This document shows, in pieces, positions 9,615 to 18,584 of a stretch of DNA of 64,000 bases. How positions within the stretch are numbered: the stretch's first letter is position 1; each line of letters starts with the position of its first letter. The notes under the pieces were generated by a model that did no database searches, was not told the DNA's origin, and was given only the letters and a program-made list of their open reading frames with translations. This stretch comes from DASZVN01 sp035547055 (lineage in GTDB: Bacteria; Pseudomonadota; Alphaproteobacteria; Rhizobiales; Methylopilaceae): positions 4,935 through 68,934 of the forward strand of contig DASZVN010000046.1 of assembly GCA_035547055.1 (NCBI GenBank), in the 5' to 3' direction. The position numbers and the translations under genes are program-made.

Positions 9615-10781
9615 ATGACCCATTCGAAATGGTTGCCGCTGGCAGGCCTGCTGGCACTGGGACTGGCCGCCCCGGCTGACGCCGCGGGCGTCACCGCCGA
9701 TCAGATCGTGATCGGCAGCGACTTCGATCTTTCCGGCCCGGCATCGGCCAACCAGGCGCTGATGCGCGACGGCACCCAGATGCGCTTCGACGAAGCCAAC
9801 GAGGCGGGCGGCATCAACGGCCGCAAGATCAAGTTCATGGTCGAGGACAACGGCAGCCAGCCGCAGATGGCGGTCCGCGCGGTCAACAAGCTGATCAAGG
9901 ACGACCAGGTGTTCGCCATCGTGAACGCGTTCGGCTCCGGCCCCAACGCGGCCACGGTCAAGAGGATCGTCAGCGCCGGGGTGATCGATTTCGCGCCGTG
10001 GGCTGCATCCGCGGTGCTGCACAAGATCGCGGGCCCGACGCCGCTCCTGTTCACCACGATCCCGAACTACGACACCACCACGGCGGCGGCGCTCGGCTGG
10101 ATGATCGATCATTTCCACATCCAGCGCGTCGGCTACATCTACCAGGAGGGCCCGCTCGGCGACCTCGTGCGCGCCGGCGTCGACCAGGCGCTCAAGCAGC
10201 GCGGCCTGAAGCTCGCCGCAGAGGCTGGCTACAAGGTCGGCGATATCGACTTCTCCTCGCAGGTCGCGCGGATGAAGGCGGCCGACGTCCAGCTCATCAT
10301 GACCGCGACCCTCCTCCGCGAGATCGTCGGCGTCGCCCGCGAGGTCAAGAAGATCGGATGGGACGTCAAGATCCTGACGGCCGCGCCTTCGCGCAACGGC
10401 GCCTCGGTCAAGATCGGCAAGAACCTGATGGAAGGCATCTACGGCATCGGAAGCTGGAGCGCGACGCCGCCCGAGATGGGGCCGCCCGCCTCCCGCAAAT
10501 GGGCCGCCGACTTCAAGCGGCGGTTCAACAACCAGGAGCCCGACGAGAACGCGCTGCTCGCCTATGCCTATGCCGACTGGCTCGTGCGCGGCATCGCGGC
10601 TGCCGGCAAGGACCTCACCACCGACAGCGCGGTCGCCGGGCTGCAGAAGAGCACCGAGGACAACGTCATCTTCTTCCAGCCGCTGCACTTCAAGGACGGC
10701 CACGCGACGCCGGAGCTGGTGCGCGTCGAGCAGGTCAAGAACGGCGACTGGCAGGCCGTCAGCCCCTCGCTCATCAAGTAG
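9615..10781 (+). CDS. ABC transporter substrate-binding protein, Leu/Ile/Val-binding family
   Basis: 388 residues. An N-terminal signal peptide (KWLPLAGLLALGLAAPADAA) directs it to the periplasm, followed by the periplasmic-binding type 1 fold starting GVTADQIVIGSDFDLSGP. It captures the ligand for the LivHMGF importer. The ATG at 9615 has AGGGAGGAG five bases upstream; an in-frame GTG at 9609 lies inside that site and is rejected. Ligand unknown. It is the last gene of the operon before a strong hairpin. Confidence 0.94.
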   Translation: MTHSKWLPLAGLLALGLAAPADAAGVTADQIVIGSDFDLSGPASANQALMRDGTQMRFDEANEAGGINGRKIKFMVEDNGSQPQMAVRAVNKLIKDDQVFAIVNAFGSGPNAATVKRIVSAGVIDFAPWAASAVLHKIAGPTPLLFTTIPNYDTTTAAALGWMIDHFHIQRVGYIYQEGPLGDLVRAGVDQALKQRGLKLAAEAGYKVGDIDFSSQVARMKAADVQLIMTATLLREIVGVAREVKKIGWDVKILTAAPSRNGASVKIGKNLMEGIYGIGSWSATPPEMGPPASRKWAADFKRRFNNQEPDENALLAYAYADWLVRGIAAAGKDLTTDSAVAGLQKSTEDNVIFFQPLHFKDGHATPELVRVEQVKNGDWQAVSPSLIK

Positions 10782-10793
10782 GACCGATCATTG

Positions 10794-10818
10794 GGGGCCG
10801 GACCGTGCGTCCGGCCCC
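10794..10818 (+). terminator. GC-rich hairpin after the liv operon, likely terminator or attenuator
   Basis: A perfect 10-bp stem, GGGGCCGGAC with GTCCGGCCCC and a 5-nt loop, begins 13 bases after the binding-protein stop and is followed by a pyrimidine-rich run. The U-tract is imperfect, so it may only partly terminate, which could let the SDR gene be co-transcribed at a lower level. Confidence 0.6.
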
Positions 10819-10842
10819 GCTCCCTTTCTCCGAGGCACTCGA

Positions 10843-11631
10843 ATGTCCGAATCGCGTTCGCCAGCCGGCAGCCGGCTGCCCGATCTCTTGCCGAAGGCCG
10901 GCACCCGCGTCGCCGTCGCCGGCGGCTGCGGCGGCATCGGCCGCGCCTTCGTCGAGGCGGCGGTCATGGCGGGGCTCGACGTCGCGGTGCTCGACCTGCC
11001 GCGCATGCTCGACCGGGGCCCGCCAGCGGGCGCTGCCGGGATCGCCTGCGACGCCACCAACGAGGCGAGCGTCCGCGATGCCTTCGCCGAGGTCGACACG
11101 CGCTGGGGCGGCCTCGACGCCCTGGTCAATCTGGTCGGCTTCACCAACGAGCGCGTCCCGATCGAGGCAATGGCGGCGAGCGAGTGGGACGAGATCATGG
11201 GCGGCACGCTCCGGAGCGCCTTCCTGGTCTGCCGCAGCGCCATCCCATTGCTGCGCCGGGCCGGCGGCGGCGCCATCGTCAACACCGCCTCGACCTTCGG
11301 CGTGAGGGTGCCGCATGCCGGCTACGGTCCCTATGCGACGGCCAAGGCCGGCATCATCAACCTGACCCGCGCCCTCGCCACCGAATGCGCCCCGGCCATC
11401 CGCGTCAACGCGCTGGCGCCGGGCCTTGTCGATACCGCCTTTCTCAAGGGCGGCAGCGGCCGGCCGGAAAAGAAGCAGACGATGGACCCGGAGGCGTTCG
11501 GGCGGACGGTGCCGCTCGCCCGCACCGGCCGGCCCGAGGACATGGCGGGGCCGCTGCTGTTCCTGATCGGCCCGGCGGCCGGCTACATCACCGCGCAGAC
11601 GCTGCACGTGAACGGCGGCCTCTGGTCCTGA
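10843..11631 (+). CDS. Short-chain dehydrogenase/reductase
   Basis: 262 residues, classical SDR. The cofactor glycine motif is AGGCGGIGRAF near residue 27 with an acidic DLP after strand two, suggesting NAD(H). The catalytic pair is YGPYATAKAG (Tyr and Lys), preceded by the Ser in NTASTFG. The C-terminus has the usual GRPEDMAGPLLFL and HVNGGLWS. It would oxidise a hydroxyl intermediate of the pathway (inference). It lies 61 bp after the liv operon and converges on the HxlR gene. Confidence 0.92.
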   Translation: MSESRSPAGSRLPDLLPKAGTRVAVAGGCGGIGRAFVEAAVMAGLDVAVLDLPRMLDRGPPAGAAGIACDATNEASVRDAFAEVDTRWGGLDALVNLVGFTNERVPIEAMAASEWDEIMGGTLRSAFLVCRSAIPLLRRAGGGAIVNTASTFGVRVPHAGYGPYATAKAGIINLTRALATECAPAIRVNALAPGLVDTAFLKGGSGRPEKKQTMDPEAFGRTVPLARTGRPEDMAGPLLFLIGPAAGYITAQTLHVNGGLWS

Positions 11632-11637
11632 GGCGGC

Positions 11638-12567
11638 TCAGTTCGCCGGTTCGATCGTCGTGGTCTCACGGGACAGCGGCTCGCCGCAGGTCTCGCAGAC
11701 GAGCACCGGCCGGAAGCGGTGGCCGCAGCCGCGGTGCATCGTGACGAACGCGTCGGGGTCGGAGCTCAGCCAGGCATTGCCCCAGTCGACCACGTTGGCG
11801 ACCACCGGGTAGAGCGCGAGCCCCTTGTCGGTGAGCCGATAGAACTGGCGGCGCGCGTTGATGCGATGGCGGCTGCGCTCGAGGATGCCGCGCGCGACGA
11901 AGCTGCCGAGCCGCTGCGACAGGAGCGCGGGAGGCAGGCCGAGGTCGCTCTCGATCTCGTCGAAGCAGTGGCGTCCGAGGAACAGCGCGCCGAGCAGGAG
12001 GTTGCTCCAGCGGTTGCCGACGACGTCCATGGTCTCGCGGGTGAAGCCACGGTCGTCGCCGGCGACGACCGAGCGGCGATAGCGTGGTGGCGCCGTTGCC
12101 GCCACCGCTGTGGGCACGCGCTGCGAGGCCAGAAAGGTGTCGTGCGGCCCGACCGTCTCGCCGCAGGCGGCGCAAATCAGCACCGCGCGGGCGGGCGCAC
12201 CGCATACGGCGTGGCGAAACAGGTCGGTCGGGCCGCGGCGCTGCGGCGTCCAGGCTTCCTGCCAGCTCCAGATCGCAAGGAGGACCCGCCACAGGTCGAG
12301 GCCCATCTCGGTCAGGCGGTATTCGTAGGACCGCGTTCCTGGCACGAGGACGCGGATCATCACGTCGAGCGCGGTCAGCCGCTTCAGGCGATCGGCGAGG
12401 ACGAGCTCGGAGATCGGCAGCGCCGCCCGCCAGTCGCTGAAGCGCCGGCTGCCGCGAAACGCTTCGTAGAGAATCAGGATCGTCCAACTGTCGCCGAGCA
12501 CGACCTGGGCGAGATGGCCGGGCGCCTCGGAGCGGGGCGTCACGGCGGAAGCGGTCTGGCTGGCCAT
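11638..12567 (-). CDS. Tandem HxlR-type transcriptional regulator with two zinc-ribbon-like tails
   Basis: 309 residues, about twice the usual HxlR length because the domain is duplicated. The first winged helix covers roughly residues 18-105 (GDSWTILILYEAFRG, RLTEMG) and ends in a CAACGE knuckle; the second covers about 180-270 (GNRWSNLLLGALFLG, LSQRLGSF, RLTDKGLAL) and ends with HRGCGHRF and CETCGE. HxlR proteins act as dimers; this chain could act as an internal pseudo-dimer, with each half carrying a putative metal site. It is divergent from the hydrolase gene at 12685 with a palindrome between them, so autoregulation and control of the neighbouring catabolic genes is likely (inference). 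Confidence 0.88.
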   Translation of the reverse strand: MASQTASAVTPRSEAPGHLAQVVLGDSWTILILYEAFRGSRRFSDWRAALPISELVLADRLKRLTALDVMIRVLVPGTRSYEYRLTEMGLDLWRVLLAIWSWQEAWTPQRRGPTDLFRHAVCGAPARAVLICAACGETVGPHDTFLASQRVPTAVAATAPPRYRRSVVAGDDRGFTRETMDVVGNRWSNLLLGALFLGRHCFDEIESDLGLPPALLSQRLGSFVARGILERSRHRINARRQFYRLTDKGLALYPVVANVVDWGNAWLSSDPDAFVTMHRGCGHRFRPVLVCETCGEPLSRETTTIEPAN

Positions 12568-12638
12568 TCAATCGCGGTTGCGGGGTGGCGGGAGCACCAG
12601 TCTATCGCATTGCGCCGGCATCACGTTTCGCTTTTTCT

Positions 12639-12653
12639 CTTCAATAAATGAAG
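12639..12653. promoter_or_regulatory. Palindromic candidate operator for the HxlR regulator
   Basis: CTTCAATAAATGAAG is a perfect CTTCA-N5-TGAAG palindrome in an unusually AT-rich stretch of the divergent gap between the HxlR gene and the hydrolase. Close relatives occur at 4101-4115 (half conserved) and 18495-18509 (one mismatch). The recurrence next to the regulator gene supports an operator, though binding is not shown. Confidence 0.6.
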
Positions 12654-12684
12654 TTATCATGGCGGCCTCGACAGGGGGCCTCGC

Positions 12685-13464
12685 TTGCAGACGATTCCCG
12701 ACCACAGCGTCACCGGCGCCGGCGACGTCACCGTCTTCCTGCTCCACGGGGCATTCGGCGCCAAGGACTACTGGCGTGCCCAGACCGCCGCGCTGGTCGC
12801 GGCCGGCTACCGCGTCGTCGCGTGGGATGCTCCAGGCTACGGCTTGAGCCCGCTGCCGCGCCCGTTCACCATCGAGGTCGCGGCCGCCGCGCTCCGCCGC
12901 CTGATCGATGCTGCCGGGGGCGCGCGCAACGTGCTGCTCGGCCACAGCATGGGGGGCATGGTCGCGCAGCGCGCCTACGGGCTCGACCCGGCACGCATTC
13001 ACGGCCTCGTCCTGTCCTCGACCAGCGCGGCCTTCGGCCGGCCCGACGGCGAATGGCAGAGGAAGTTCGTCGCCGACCGGGTGGCGCCGCTCGACGCCGG
13101 ACAGTCCATTGCCGAGTACGCGCCGCGCATGGTGCCGACGATGATGCGGCCGGGCGCGGCCGGACCTGCGGTCGATCTCGTCGTCTCCACCATCGCCGGC
13201 ATGCGCGAGGAAACCTTCCGCGCCGCGATCGAGGCCATCGTCGCCTATGAGGGGCGCGACGTCCTGCCGAAGATCCAGGTGCCGACCTTGTGCATCGCCG
13301 GCGCGCTCGACCAGACCGCGCCGGCTTCGGTGATGGAGAAGATGGCGGGCCGCATCGCGGGAGCGGAGTTCGTCTGCTTGCCCGATCTCGGCCATTTCGG
13401 CTGGGCGGAAGACCCAGCGGCCTTCAATCGCGTGGTTCTCTCGTTCCTGAAGGCCCGGCTGTGA
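12685..13464 (+). CDS. Alpha/beta hydrolase
   Basis: 259 residues with the fold's landmarks: oxyanion HGAF near residue 20, nucleophile elbow GHSMGGM (Ser), acid in AGALDQTAP and catalytic His in LGHFGWAEDP. Esterases and C-C hydrolases of aromatic pathways share this arrangement. The start is a TTG at 12685 with AGGGGG six bases upstream; no ATG is in frame. It is co-transcribed with the nitronate monooxygenase-like gene (GTGA overlap) and faces the HxlR gene across the palindrome at 12639. Confidence 0.9.
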   Translation: MQTIPDHSVTGAGDVTVFLLHGAFGAKDYWRAQTAALVAAGYRVVAWDAPGYGLSPLPRPFTIEVAAAALRRLIDAAGGARNVLLGHSMGGMVAQRAYGLDPARIHGLVLSSTSAAFGRPDGEWQRKFVADRVAPLDAGQSIAEYAPRMVPTMMRPGAAGPAVDLVVSTIAGMREETFRAAIEAIVAYEGRDVLPKIQVPTLCIAGALDQTAPASVMEKMAGRIAGAEFVCLPDLGHFGWAEDPAAFNRVVLSFLKARL

Positions 13465-14504
13465 CGGTCGCGGTCGAGGAGAGGATGGGGCTGACCTCCG
13501 GCGCGCGCCTGCCGGCGGCCTGGGTCGACGCAATGGACCTGCCGCTCATCGTGGCGCCGATGTTCCTGGTGAGCTCGGTCGCGCTCGTCGCCGCGAGTGC
13601 GCTGAACGGCGTCGTCGGCGCCATCCCGGCCAGCAACGCGCGCACCAGCGACATCCTCGACACTTGGCTGGGCGAGCTTGCGGCGACGCTCGCCGCTGGC
13701 CGCGCCGACGGACGGCCGGCGGCCCCGTGGGCGCTGAACCTCACCGTCCACCGGACCAACGCGCGGCTGCCGAGCGACCTCGCGGTCTGCATCAAGCATC
13801 GGGTGCCGCTCGTGATCACCGCACTCGGTAGCCCGCGGGCTGTGGTCGACCAGATCCACGCTTATGGCGGCGTCGTCTTCGCCGACGTCAACACGCCGGA
13901 TTTTGCCCGCAAGGCAGCCGATGCCGGCGTCGACGGGCTGGTCCTGATCACGGCAGGGGCGGGCGGCCACACCGGCCAGATGGCTGCGCCGGCCTTCGTC
14001 GCCGCCGTCCGCGAATTCTGGGACGGCATCGTGGTGGTGTCGGGCGGCATGACCGAGGGCCGCCACCTCCGCGCCGCGCAGGCGATGGGCGCCGACCTCG
14101 CCTACATGGGCACGCGTTTCATCGCGAGCCACGAGAGCAGCGCGGTCCCGGCGTACAAGGACATGCTGGTCGCCTCGACCTTCCGCGACATCATCTGCAC
14201 GGCGGCGATCACCGGCGCACCGGCCAACAAGCTCCGGCCGAGCCTGGTTGCCGCTGGGCTCGATCCCGACAATCTCCCCGCGCGCGGCGGCTTCGACCTG
14301 ACCAACCGCGACCGCGACGTGAAGGCGTGGAAGGACCTGTGGTCGGCCGGCCACGGCGTCGGGCGGATCGCGGCCGTTGATGCGGCGGCCGCGATCATCG
14401 CGACGCTCCGCGCCGACTACGCTGCGACCGTTCGGCGCGAGCAGGCCGATCCGTTCACGCGGAAGGCGCTGATGCCGGCGGAGAGCGGTGTCTCTCGATC
14501 ATGA
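13461..14504 (+). CDS. Nitronate monooxygenase-like (NPD/2-nitropropane dioxygenase family) flavoprotein
   Basis: 347 residues, FMN-binding TIM barrel. Family marks are PLIVAPMFLVS near the start, LITAGAGGHTGQ with the catalytic-region His, and VVVSGGMTEGRHLRAAQAMGAD followed by YMGTRF. The family includes nitronate oxidases, enoyl reductases and quinone reductases, so the reaction is not certain. The GTG start overlaps the hydrolase stop. It converges with the ligase gene ending at 14539. Confidence 0.85.
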   Translation: MTVAVEERMGLTSGARLPAAWVDAMDLPLIVAPMFLVSSVALVAASALNGVVGAIPASNARTSDILDTWLGELAATLAAGRADGRPAAPWALNLTVHRTNARLPSDLAVCIKHRVPLVITALGSPRAVVDQIHAYGGVVFADVNTPDFARKAADAGVDGLVLITAGAGGHTGQMAAPAFVAAVREFWDGIVVVSGGMTEGRHLRAAQAMGADLAYMGTRFIASHESSAVPAYKDMLVASTFRDIICTAAITGAPANKLRPSLVAAGLDPDNLPARGGFDLTNRDRDVKAWKDLWSAGHGVGRIAAVDAAAAIIATLRADYAATVRREQADPFTRKALMPAESGVSRS

Positions 14505-14538
14505 CCGATGCTTTGCCGGGATCGCGCCCTGAGACGCC

Positions 14539-16242
14539 TCAGGCGGATTCCGGCAGTGTTCCCACCAGCGCCCGCAGGCGGGCTCGTGCGATCTTGCCGC
14601 TGGCAGTGCGCGGAAGCGCCTCGACCGTCACGATACGCTGCGGCAGCTTGAAGACTGCAACCTGCTTCTCGTTGCGGAGAAAGGCGGCGATCTCGACCAG
14701 CGTGACCTCCCGTCCGTCCTTCGGCACGACTGCCGCGCACACCTTCTCGCCGAGCTTGTCGTCGGGATAGCCGACGACGGCGACCTCGCGGATCCCGGGG
14801 TGGTCGCCGAGCAGCGTGTCGAGCTCTTCGGCCGAGATGTTCATCCCGCCGCGCACGATGATGTCCTTGGCGCGGCCGACGAAGCGGTAGTATTCGCCGT
14901 CCTTGCCCGCGATCTCGAACAGGTCGCCGGAGTGGTAGAAGCCTTCGGCGTCGACGGCGCGGGCGGTCAGCTCCGGCGCCTCGAAATAGCCGGGGAACAC
15001 ATTGGGGCCGCGAAAGCAGATCTCGCCGACGACACCCGGCGTCTCGATCCGCTCGCCGCTCGCGGGATCCACCAGCTTGGTCTCCATGTGCCGCGCCGGC
15101 GTCGCGTGCCAGGTGAAGCGGCGGTCGCCGTAGCGCGGGAAGAAGCGCGCCCGCTTGGCCGGATCGGGGATGTCCTTGGCGATGGCGGCGAGGGAGGCGC
15201 CCTCGCTCGATCCGTAGAAGTTCATCACCTCGACGCCGAAGCGATCGGCGAAGCCGCGCAGCACCGACTCGGCCAGCGCCGCGGAGCCGGAGCTGATGTA
15301 GCGCAGCCGCGGGAAATCGATCTCCCGGCGGAGATCGTCGCGCCCGAGGAGATCGTGCAGCACGCCGGGCGGGCAGCTTGTGAAATCGATTGCCTCGTCG
15401 CGGATCTGGGCGAGGAACACATCGAGGCGGAACGGCTGATGGAGCACGAGCGTCGCACCGCGGTCGAGCCACGGCAGCATGGCGCCGGTGATGCCGCCGG
15501 TCGTGTTCATCAGCCGCGGCGCGAGGATGCGCGAGTCGTGGCCGAGATCGGCAGCTTCCGACATCATCGCGCGGTTGGCGAGGATGTTGTTGTGGCTGCG
15601 CGGCACCGGCTTCGGCTCGGCCTCGCTGCCGGACGTCCACAGCAGGATCGCGATGTCGTCGGCCGTCACCGCGGCCGGCTCCGCCACCGCCGTATCTTTC
15701 GGCGAGGCCAGCGCCGCGTCGAGGGCGATCGCGCCGGGCGGCACCGCCGCGCCGAAGGCCAGGACGTGGCGCAGCGATGGCACCGCCTCGCGCAGCGCGA
15801 GCGCCATCTCGGCATGCGGCCAGCGGCCGATCCGCGCGCAGGTGACGAAGGCGCAGGCCCGGCAATGGCGCAGGATGTAGGTCAGCTCATGGGCCCGATA
15901 TTGCATCGCGACCGGTGTCGCGATGGCGCCGACGCGCAGCACGGCCATGTAGGCGACGAGGATCTCGTGGGTCGTCGGAAGCTGGATGCAGACGAAATCG
16001 TCTCGTCCGACGCCTGCTTCCGTCAGCACCGCAGCGAGGCGATCGACCTTCTCCGCCAGCGCCGACCAGTTCAGCCGCTGCGGCTCGCCGTCGGTGAACT
16101 CGGCGCGGTTGGGCGGGTCGACCACCGCCTCGTCGCCGGGGTAGCGCGCGACATTGGCGCGGAACACGTCGTAGACCGTCTCGCTGCCCCAGCCACGGCC
16201 GGCGCGATAGGCGGCGATCGTCTCGGCCGGCGCCAGGATCAT
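14539..16242 (-). CDS. AMP-forming acyl/aryl-CoA ligase
   Basis: 567 residues, ANL superfamily. The phosphate-binding loop reads LLWTSGSEAEPKPV (normally TSGTTGxPK), followed by FYGSSEGA, the hinge FVGRAKDIIVRGGMNIS and the catalytic Lys in LPRTASGKI. It resembles 2,3-dihydroxybenzoate-AMP ligase/cyclohexanecarboxylate-CoA ligase types. It would activate a carboxylic acid with ATP and CoA. The start overlaps the stop of the alpha/beta hydrolase gene (ATGA); with the carotenoid oxygenase it forms a three-gene minus-strand operon starting at 18486. Confidence 0.9.
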   Translation of the reverse strand: MILAPAETIAAYRAGRGWGSETVYDVFRANVARYPGDEAVVDPPNRAEFTDGEPQRLNWSALAEKVDRLAAVLTEAGVGRDDFVCIQLPTTHEILVAYMAVLRVGAIATPVAMQYRAHELTYILRHCRACAFVTCARIGRWPHAEMALALREAVPSLRHVLAFGAAVPPGAIALDAALASPKDTAVAEPAAVTADDIAILLWTSGSEAEPKPVPRSHNNILANRAMMSEAADLGHDSRILAPRLMNTTGGITGAMLPWLDRGATLVLHQPFRLDVFLAQIRDEAIDFTSCPPGVLHDLLGRDDLRREIDFPRLRYISSGSAALAESVLRGFADRFGVEVMNFYGSSEGASLAAIAKDIPDPAKRARFFPRYGDRRFTWHATPARHMETKLVDPASGERIETPGVVGEICFRGPNVFPGYFEAPELTARAVDAEGFYHSGDLFEIAGKDGEYYRFVGRAKDIIVRGGMNISAEELDTLLGDHPGIREVAVVGYPDDKLGEKVCAAVVPKDGREVTLVEIAAFLRNEKQVAVFKLPQRIVTVEALPRTASGKIARARLRALVGTLPESA

Positions 16243-16991
16243 CGCCCCGCCTCCGCAGGCACCCCGGCAGCGGCCGGCATCGCCATCCACGCGGCGAGGG
16301 CATGGGCGAGGTCTGCCGGCCGCTCAACCGGAAGCATATGCCCGGCGCCGGATACGGCCACGAAGCATGCACCGGGAATGGATTCGGCCATTTGCCGCTG
16401 GCGTTCCGTGGGCACGACCTGATCGGCTTCTCCCGCTGCGACAAGGACCGGAATGTGCGAGGCGGCGACGAGATCAGAGCGGTCGGGGCGGGCGATGCAT
16501 GCGGCGAGATGGGCCATAAAGCGCTCGGCGCCGTATTCCCGCGCCATCGCCCTGCGCAGGTCCTGGAGGTCGGAGCGGTCGAGATTGTCGGGGTGGAACA
16601 CGAAGCGGGCCTGGCTCGCCGTCAGCGCCTCGTATTCCCCGGCGGCGGCGCGGGCGATGCTGGCGCGCCGCGCCTCCTTCTGCCGCTCGCTGTCGGCGCG
16701 CGCCGTGGTGGCGACGAGGGCGAGCCCTTTCACCCGCTCCGGCGCCCGGGCGAGCATCGCCAGCGCGACATACCCGCCGAAGGAAAACCCGCATAGCCAG
16801 AACCACGGCGGCAACCGGCTGAGGAGTGCCGCAGCGACGGCATCGACGTCGTCGAGCGCCGGGCACTCGACCGGATGCGGCGCGATCGATCGGGGGAGGG
16901 CGGCAATCAGCCCGTTCCACAGGCGGGTCGAGTTGTTCAATCCTGGGACGAGCACCAGCGGCTCGCCCGGCGCGTCCACGAGGTCGCTCAT
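16239..16991 (-). CDS. Alpha/beta hydrolase
   Basis: 250 residues. VPGLNNSTRLW forms the oxyanion region, GFSFGGYVA the nucleophile elbow (Ser near residue 90), GEADQVVP holds the acid and GAGHMLPVE the His. It lies one base after the carotenoid oxygenase stop and overlaps the ligase start, so it likely acts on the product of that oxygenase or on its CoA ester (inference). Similar in role but not in sequence to the hydrolase at 12685. Confidence 0.9.
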   Translation of the reverse strand: MSDLVDAPGEPLVLVPGLNNSTRLWNGLIAALPRSIAPHPVECPALDDVDAVAAALLSRLPPWFWLCGFSFGGYVALAMLARAPERVKGLALVATTARADSERQKEARRASIARAAAGEYEALTASQARFVFHPDNLDRSDLQDLRRAMAREYGAERFMAHLAACIARPDRSDLVAASHIPVLVAAGEADQVVPTERQRQMAESIPGACFVAVSGAGHMLPVERPADLAHALAAWMAMPAAAGVPAEAGR

Positions 16992-16992
16992 C

Positions 16993-18486
16993 TCAGGCCC
17001 CGCGGATCCGCTCGCCGCGGATGCGGTCGCCCTCGACCCAACAGGCATGGGTGCCGACCGAGATCCGGTGGGGCAGCACGATGCGTGCGACGGGGCCGGC
17101 AGCGATGTCGGCCGCATTCAGGACCAGGCACTCCGAGCGATTGGCGGTGAGGTCGGTGACGAAGGTCAGGAGATAACCGTCGTCCTCCGCCGTGGCGCCG
17201 ACGCGGCGGCCGATCTGCGCCTCGCTGCCGAACCGCCCCTCGCCATAGTCGTAGCGAGCCTCGCCCCCGCCGACGAGATCGAAGCGCTTCACGCCGGTCA
17301 TCAGCCAGGCGCCCGGCTTGAACAGCGCATTGTAGCTGTAGCGATAGGGCCGGCCGACGAAGTCGTTGCTGACGATCGGGAACTCGGTCACCTCGTCGTC
17401 CAGGAACTCTTCATGGGTCTGCCCGGTCTTCAGGTTGAAGCGCCAGCGGTGCATGCGGGTCCGGGTGTTGTGCTTGTCGAGCAGCGCCAGCATCCGGGCG
17501 TAGCGGTCGGGAGAGTTGGTCGGTGCCGGCGGCGTCGGGTCCAGCGAGATGCAGCCGTCCATGACGACCTCGTCGCCGTCCTCGTAGCCGTTGGCGAGGT
17601 GCAGGATGTAGCAGGGCGTGCCCTCGAACCAGCGGATGTCCTCCGAGCGGCCGCGCCGCGGGATGATGCCGAACCGGGAGGGAATGTCGCGGTAGAAGCG
17701 CAGCCGGTGGCGGCCCTGCGCCAGTTTCTCGGGATCGAAGAACATCGGCAGGTCGTGGAGCACCGCGTAGTTCTTGGTGATCGCCATGTCGTGCGGCCAG
17801 CGGCAGCCGGGCAGGTCGATCGGCACGTAATGGACGAGCCGGTTGTCGGGATCGACCACGCCGTAGTTCATGTACGGCGCATCCTCGCCGTAGTTGAAGA
17901 ACATCATCTCGCCGGTCTCGGGATCGGTCTTGAAGTGCGAGCTGATGCCGTGGGGCATGATCGCCGGGCCCCATTCGGCGTCCGGGCCGAAGGTCTCGAG
18001 CGTCACCGGGTCGAGCCGGTAAGGCTCGCTGCATTGCGACATCGAGGCGAGCAGGCGGCCGCCATGGGCGATGACGTCGGTGCCGGCATTGTCCTTCATC
18101 GCGCCGATCGAGCCCCAGCCGCGGCGCTGGTAGCGGTCGGGCGCCGTCAGCCCCGGCCATAGCGACCGCCCCGCGCCCTGCTCGGCGAAGAAACCGGTCG
18201 TCCGCACGAAGCGATTGCGGTATTCGACCTTGCCGTCGTGGAAGAACATCGCGTGCAACATGCCGTCGCCGTCGAACGGATGGTACATCCCGATCGGCTC
18301 GTGGACCTGGTTATGCGTGTTGCGGATATAGATCCCGAACAGATCCTTCGGGATCTCGCCGATCACCTGCAGCGTGTCGCTCGTGGCGGTGTATTCGATG
18401 TCGTTCGGCTGGTAGCAGCCCTGGAGGAAGGGGTTGTCGGTGTCGGGGCGGATGGTGAGCGCGACCCGATTGAAAACCTCCAGCAT
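16993..18486 (-). CDS. Carotenoid/lignostilbene oxygenase family protein
   Basis: 497 residues, a non-heme iron beta-propeller oxygenase that cleaves a C=C bond with O2. Candidate iron-binding histidines are seen in MPHGISSHFK, WPHDMAITKN, VLHDLP and the C-terminal GTHACWVEGD; the N-terminal NPFLQGCYQP is also typical. Bacterial members cleave stilbenes such as lignostilbene or apocarotenoids. The ATG at 18486 lies just behind a candidate operator (18495-18509) that overlaps its ribosome-binding site. Head of a minus-strand operon with a hydrolase and a CoA ligase, which fits cleavage followed by acid activation. Confidence 0.9.
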   Translation of the reverse strand: MLEVFNRVALTIRPDTDNPFLQGCYQPNDIEYTATSDTLQVIGEIPKDLFGIYIRNTHNQVHEPIGMYHPFDGDGMLHAMFFHDGKVEYRNRFVRTTGFFAEQGAGRSLWPGLTAPDRYQRRGWGSIGAMKDNAGTDVIAHGGRLLASMSQCSEPYRLDPVTLETFGPDAEWGPAIMPHGISSHFKTDPETGEMMFFNYGEDAPYMNYGVVDPDNRLVHYVPIDLPGCRWPHDMAITKNYAVLHDLPMFFDPEKLAQGRHRLRFYRDIPSRFGIIPRRGRSEDIRWFEGTPCYILHLANGYEDGDEVVMDGCISLDPTPPAPTNSPDRYARMLALLDKHNTRTRMHRWRFNLKTGQTHEEFLDDEVTEFPIVSNDFVGRPYRYSYNALFKPGAWLMTGVKRFDLVGGGEARYDYGEGRFGSEAQIGRRVGATAEDDGYLLTFVTDLTANRSECLVLNAADIAAGPVARIVLPHRISVGTHACWVEGDRIRGERIRGA

Positions 18487-18494
18487 CCAATTTA

Positions 18495-18509
18495 CTCCAA
18501 TAAGTGAAG
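18495..18509. promoter_or_regulatory. Candidate operator, second copy of the CTTCA-type palindrome
   Basis: CTCCAATAAGTGAAG matches the palindrome at 12639-12653 with one mismatch in the left arm. It sits in the divergent gap between the carotenoid oxygenase and the isochorismatase and overlaps the GGAG ribosome-binding sequence of the former, so a bound regulator would block that gene. Confidence 0.55.
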
Positions 18510-18584
18510 TGTTCCGGACCGTAGCCGCAACGGGACGGATGCGCAATCGGATTTGCGGCGGATCGGACGAGCGGGGAGGGCGGC

